A DNA stretch of 64,000 bases, from positions 59,960 through 123,959 of the forward strand of contig NMRB01000769.1 in assembly GCA_002633025.1 (NCBI GenBank), given 5' to 3'. Shown piece after piece: positions 63,211 through 64,000 of this stretch. A model generated the notes under the pieces. It saw only the letters and a list, made by a program, of their open reading frames with translations. It ran no database searches and was not told the DNA's origin. Position numbers and translations under genes: made by a program. The DNA comes from Notospermus geniculatus (taxonomy: Eukaryota > Nemertea > Pilidiophora > Heteronemertea > Lineidae). How positions within the stretch are numbered: the stretch's first letter is position 1; every line of letters starts with the position of its first letter.

Positions 63211-64000
63211 GACATCAAAATGCTCCATGCAGAATTCACGCCCCGTTCATTACTATGCAGCAAGTCTACTTTTCGCACCATCAATGACCGACCAATCGCT
63301 CGCTTTTGCACGTCTGGTCACTTTCTAGCGGNAGCAATCAATCCTTTCATGACTGACAATAGGCCTATAAAGTTTATGGTAAGCTAAGGCCGCTTGAGTC
63401 AAAACGTACTTTTCCAGAACGAAACCGACTGGGGGAAGTCAAGGGCCCAGAATAGGGTCAGTGTGTTTCAATGAAAGCTTTTTTTTAAAAATTGTTCTTA
63501 TGCAATTGCACGCAATTTTAGTCGGTCGAGAGATTATAAAAAATGATCTCCCTTCCAATACATTCAATCCGTTTGCACGCCCACCAAACGTTCTTCAGAA
63601 ATCTGCGCGTTTTCACAGAGGCACTTGCAATCAACATTCCCCTCGACTGCGTCCCGATCAACTGGTTCAGTGTATAGGCTACATCTTATCAATGAAAACC
63701 AAGTCGGCATGCTTTTGAATACCCCACGAAATCAATCTGTCCTTCGTCAAAACTCATTTGACAGTACCTTTACGGCCCTATTCACAGGTCTGCCGCGAAT
63801 GCCAATTACACAACATGTGACTTCAACGTGGTGGAGTGGGCGTCACAAATCGAAATTTATGCAGTGATGTCTAAAGCCGAGTGCAGATCGACCTTGCGAC
63901 TGGAAGCAACTACCGGCAATGGTGTTTCGGGAACGGTGAGCGACTGGTTGGAAACAGCAGCAACTGATAAGTTGCTCAAACAGGTTGATGTGCGCGCCCC
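63211..64000. other. No supported gene; single N at 63332
   Basis: Short frames only. From about 63872, AAAGCCGAGTGCAGATCGAC may be the left end of another element cut by the window. Confidence 0.35.

Overview
This is eukaryotic nuclear DNA from an animal, most likely a marine invertebrate and probably a deuterostome (echinoderm, hemichordate or cephalochordate). The reasons are the low density of intron-split coding sequence, the very frequent TAGGCCTA-type motifs, the abundance of short inverted-repeat elements, tRNA- and 5S-derived repeats, and the runs of N typical of a scaffolded draft assembly. I cannot name the species. There are no operons, bacterial genes or CRISPR arrays. Most of the window is non-coding mobile-element sequence, and most open frames in it are chance frames inside palindromic repeats.

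Layout. 1-16 kb is a mosaic of terminal-inverted-repeat (TIR) and foldback elements, a LINE remnant at about 11.6-12.1 kb, a tandem pair of tRNA/5S-like SINE copies at 15.6-16.1 kb, and the 3' exon of a PAN/apple-like gene at 1.95 kb. About 16.2-22.0 kb and 30.5-36.2 kb are two copies of one segmental duplication. Each carries a phase-compatible pair of exons encoding two cysteine-rich PAN/apple-like modules. Comparing the two copies gives natural empty sites for several insertions, with target duplications TTAA (twice), TAA, TA and about 9 bp.

Between the two copies, at 25.0-29.6 kb, is the most gene-like region. It holds a minus-strand HIRAN-like protein, a divergent plus-strand Cys/His-rich and C2H2-finger protein broken into three open pieces, and a convergent minus-strand PHD-finger exon. 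Poly(A) signals of the two convergent units lie inside each other's 3' ends. Together they look like a compact, possibly undescribed, DNA transposon or selfish gene cassette. I could not find clear outer TIRs, so this remains an inference.

36-49 kb holds near-identical duplicated blocks, some starting at a single N (36168, 40519) and so possibly assembly artefacts, plus further TIR elements including full-length TA-flanked elements with CAGGGTGGTC ends. 49-64 kb is again dense with small TIR elements, a tRNA-derived SINE, one plausible unknown exon (52.76-53.05 kb), long dispersed repeats ending in GACGACGGACG tracts, and a nested nest of GCGAC-rich elements at 60.5-63.2 kb.

Coding assignments were made by reading motifs, splice sites and phase by eye. 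No homology search was run. Family names for domains rest on recognised residue patterns and are stated with their uncertainty.
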